A stretch of DNA of 35,163 nucleotides from Pholiota molesta (lineage: Eukaryota; Basidiomycota; Agaricomycetes; Agaricales; Strophariaceae), in the NCBI GenBank assembly GCA_014925825.1, contig JACGCK010000352.1, positions 1 to 35,163 on the forward strand, given 5' to 3'. Below, piece by piece: positions 32,325 to 35,163 of this stretch. Under the pieces are notes generated by a model. That model worked only from the letters and a program-made list of their open reading frames with translations, searched no databases and was not told the origin of the DNA. Made by a program: the position numbers and the translations under genes. Every line of letters starts with the position of its first letter. Position 1 is the first letter of the stretch.

Positions 32325-33555
32325 ATGTGTGATAGTACGGCATTGATACCATCAATCTCTCCCTTCACATCCTAATTAACTCACGTGCACAGACGTCTTT
32401 GCTCCTTGCGCTCGCTCCGTCGTCGAGCGACTCGAGCCCATCGCGGTCTCCGTCCCTCATACCCCATTCCCCAGCTATCACCAGACTGGCACCAGCGCAA
32501 CCGTCCGCCAACTCCCCGCAGCACGCAAGGCGAAGCCCCACCGCCGCACAGCCGAAGCTGGGTGCGATGTGCCGCCGCCGCGCCCTTCCAATCCCTTCTT
32601 CGTCTTCAGATCGGCATTCCACCGATACAACCCTGGCGGCGCGAAGGGCAAACAGACAGATCTCAGCAAACAGGCTAGCCAGGCTTGGAAACAGCTGACG
32701 GACGCGGAAAAGACGACCTTCAGGGTCATTGCGCAGGAGTTGAAACGGAAGCACGAGCTCAAGTACCCCGGCTACAAGTACGCCCCTTTGCGCGCGTCGT
32801 CTGAGAAGTCTTCTCAGACGAAGGGGAAAAAGGCAGCCGCGAGGAAGGCACGGGCCTCCTCTGCGACGTCGTCGCGCGCAGGCGCGCATTGCCCACTGTC
32901 GAGGTGGCCTGGTCACCGACGCCATCGTCGTCTTCTGCCTCACCACTGTCTGCCTCGCATGGATCGTACTCTCCCGAGCACATCCCATCACGCGACGCGA
33001 CTCCTCGCGCCGCTGCTCACGTAGCGGTGCCGAGCCATGGGGTGATCGACTGGGTGCCGTCGCCGAGTTCCTCGTCTCCTTCAACTTCTTATCCAGTGAC
33101 GCCACAGACGAGTCCTCAGCAACCCAGTTCCTCGCCTCTCTTCCCGGAGCTCGGAAGCATGCGGGAGTTTTCGGTTCTGGAACTCAACCCATTCACGGAG
33201 GAGTTCCAAATCGTTCAACAACCCTATTTCGCGCAGGAGTTGTGTCCTCCCTCGCTCGACGGCTATAGCGGCGAGCAAATAGGGCCCAATGTCAACTTCT
33301 CCCCCTCCACCGGCTATCATACTCTCCCATACTCTCCCTATTCCTTCCCTTTCTCCCCGAACACGCTCACGTATGACTACGATATCTGTCGGCTTTCACC
33401 CAACCTTGCCTATCCATTCGCTGGTGGAGTGCATCAAAACGAGGTGCTGTCTCGTCAATCGGACGACCAGCCCTTTCTCTTATGAGGATTTTCTGCGGTT
33501 TTCCCCAGAGCCCAGTCCTGCCTCCTCGCCTGAGGCAATGATGAGTATGTACTAG
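32325..33555 (+). CDS. HMG-box transcription factor (sequence-specific MATA/SOX-type)
   Basis: Putative nuclear regulator. A 10-base first exon (32325-32334) encodes MCD plus one base. A 58-base intron (GTACGG...CACAG) joins it to 32393, giving MCDNVFAPCARSVVERLEP and an open frame straight into the HMG box. The box runs RPSNPFFVFRSAFHRYNP, then DLSKQASQAWKQLTDAEKTTF and ELKRKHELKYPGYKYAPLR, the pattern of fungal mating-type and sexual-development HMG proteins. A Lys/Arg-rich tail (KGKKAAARKAR) follows. From about 32885 the coding signal moves to another frame (LPTVEVAWSPTPSSSS onward, Ser/Pro/Tyr-rich), by a missing base near 32875-32885 or by an intron 32777-32886. The end is ambiguous: a stop at 33485, or continuation to 33555 (DFLRFSPEPSPASSPEA) through a one-base shift near 33471 or a short intron. 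ATG13 follows in the same direction. Confidence 0.85.
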
Positions 33556-34104
33556 GTCCTTTTCTGTCTTTTGTTCTTGTTCCTTTTAGATGGCTTTTCG
33601 CCAATGTTGTTTCTCATTGCATTTTTTTAGATTTCCTGTACCTACTCACATTTCTCCTTCTTTGGGCCTTTGGCCCATCTCCGTTACAATCATACTCACA
33701 TCTTATACCTATATTTCCATTTCTCTGGCAATGGCCAATCAATCTATTCCTATCTCACATATATTCTCATTAGACTATTGTACTTGTGGCTGTTGTACTA
33801 TTAAAATAAAAGTAATATTGTGTCCTGTCAAAATAGTAAGAGATTTAAAGAATGCAAGAACAGAAGGTCAAATGTTCAAGCCTCAAGCTTCAAGACTCAG
33901 AGGGCCGCGAAGATCACATCGCGAGGTCATGTGCTGGGCGATGAGATCATTTGAGCAGTGATTCCCTGGTCATTCATTCCCACTATGTCCGAGTCGTACG
34001 CAAGTCGTACGGTACGGCCTTACTACGGCCACAAGCTCATACTTGCAGCTGCATTAACGGCGGGTGTTCCTTGTTAGTGACTAGGAACACACAACGGAGA
34101 GGAC
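33556..34104. other. Intergenic between the HMG-box gene and ATG13
   Basis: AT-rich 3' region of the HMG gene with AATAAAA-like sequence at about 33805. The right half has short GTCGTACG/GTACGG repeats around 33994-34030 and is the ATG13 promoter. No gene is seen. Confidence 0.5.
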
Positions 34105-35163
34105 ATGTCTGACTATATCCAGAAGGCGGACCAACTCGCATTCCACTTCTACACCAAGTTCTTCTATACCCTGCATGATGCACGCGTGACGGAGGGCGCT
34201 TGCGCGCAAGCCAAAACGGACAAGTGGGTAAGTGGATCTTCGGAACACGGTTGGTCTACATATACTAACCTAATTGTTTCCCCGAATCTCTCATTTCTGT
34301 GATGTCCTTCTTGTAACCCATCCGGAATGCCAACCAACTGGGCGGCGAATATTTCATGATTAATTCCAAATTAATTATCTGTTCTTGACCACGCACGGTG
34401 AACAGTTCAACCTTGAGACACCAGACTGCGACCTCTTTACGAATGATGCACGCATGCCATACCGCGCCATCTCGCTCGCTCCTGCCCCAGGCCCACTTGT
34501 ACTTGACATTCAAGTCCTTCTGGTCGTGCCTGAGCTTCCCAATGACCAGGTATTGGTCTATGCCGTCCCCGACATGCCTAGCGTCAAAGTTGAACCCGCG
34601 CGGCGTTTTATCCTTCTCGAGGCCTGGACTCTTGGATGGACTTCGACGACAGACTCGTAAGTACTGGGCATCCAGGTGCAGAGGGAATCGACATGGCGCT
34701 ACCAACGATATACAAGCACGGGATTGTGCTGTTCCGCAGTCTCTTCAGTTTGTTGAGGGTCTTGCCTGCTTGGAAGCTCTACAAGCGCCTCAAACGGAGG
34801 ACAGGGGGTATAAATCGGAATGGAAAATTATCCATCCAGCTTAGGGTGCGCCGCAAGGGGAAGACGCAAACGACGAGCGGGATGTACTCAAGTTTGGTGT
34901 TCCACCAGCACCTTTTCAGCGAGCTCTCCCAACTGAAACGCACACTTTCCCGCCTGTTCCACACGCCCTTGGCAATTTCATCATGGCACCACATACCTTA
35001 CTGCCCCACATTTCTTCCAGCTGGACGAGCGCGAAACGCTCCTCTTCCCTTCGGAACCCATTTTGTTCGACACGCATTTCTCGCCTGCCGGCCAACAAGG
35101 CGAAGGGTCTTACCCGACGCTCGAGTGGCCCCGCCAGCGCGAGTCGATCTCAGGCTCGGGAGC
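34105..35163 (+). CDS. ATG13: Autophagy-related protein 13, partial (runs off the window)
   Basis: Regulatory subunit of the Atg1 kinase complex that starts autophagosome formation. Exon 1 (34105-34227) reads MSDYIQKADQLAFHFYTKFF and ends KTDKW. The intron ends at 34405 and exon 2 continues FNLETPDCDLF, matching the HORMA domain. Next come VLLVVPELPNDQVLVYAVPD and FILLEAWTL. After a one-base loss at 34632-34633 the frame continues as LVSTGHPGAEGIDMALP, then the highly conserved IYKHGIVLFRSLFSLLRVLP, AWKLYKRLKRRTGG and NRNGKLSIQLRV. Further missing bases near 34846-34850 and 34998-34999 move the frame to FGVPPAP with LPTETHTFPPVPHALG, and then FFQLDERETLLFPSEPILF. The disordered C-terminal part with Atg1/Atg17 contacts lies beyond the window. 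Identity is firm. The frame is not continuous as given. Confidence 0.9.

Noticed and set aside
32399..32698. Frame shift before the HMG box, from an open frame beginning LLALAPSSSDS
   Set aside because: A 10-base first exon plus the intron ending at 32392 gives a continuous frame into the HMG box. The other frame is a shadow.

Overview
The window looks like nuclear DNA of a mushroom-type basidiomycete (Agaricomycetes is my inference). Genes are short and compact, with many 45-70 bp GT-AG introns, canonical fungal housekeeping proteins, and basidiomycete-style transcription factors and small secreted proteins. No prokaryotic, viral or transposon gene was recognised, and no tRNA or rRNA gene was found by eye.

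Layout. 176-1466 (+) sterol C-24 methyltransferase ERG6. 1619-3415 (+) an uncharacterised protein with a homeodomain-helix-3-like motif. 5151-6695 a divergent histone H2A/H2B pair. 8085-11521 (+) a Zn2Cys6 transcription factor. 12391-13354 (+) an NmrA-like NAD(P)-binding protein. 14243-16115 a tandem duplication carrying two small secreted protein genes (-). 16727-18876 (+) RAD52. 19352-22451 (+) a SEC2-type Rab exchange factor. 22715-24036 (-) phosphopantothenate-cysteine ligase. 24876-25768 (+) an atypical Ras-like GTPase. 26315-27831 (+) mitochondrial methionyl-tRNA formyltransferase. 28011-30020 (-) the telomere OB-fold protein STN1. 30021-32324 is gene-poor, with diverged direct repeats and a relic of the SEC2 3' end. 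32325-33555 (+) an HMG-box transcription factor. 34105 to the window end (+) the 5' part of autophagy gene ATG13.

These genes do not form one pathway. They are independent housekeeping functions: sterol synthesis, chromatin, recombination and telomere maintenance, exocytosis, CoA synthesis, mitochondrial translation and autophagy. Three transcription-factor-like genes and a secreted-protein pair are interspersed. The only clear regulatory unit is the shared H2A/H2B promoter.

A cross-cutting observation is that many otherwise well-conserved genes carry single-base frame breaks, mostly in short homopolymers (ERG6, the Zn2Cys6 factor, STN1, ATG13, the Ras-like gene and probably the HMG gene). 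RAD52, SEC2, H2A, H2B, CAB2, FMT1 and the NmrA-like gene read cleanly. I read this as assembly or basecalling error, not mass pseudogenisation. All exon boundaries were placed by eye from splice consensus and protein-family conservation, without transcript data.
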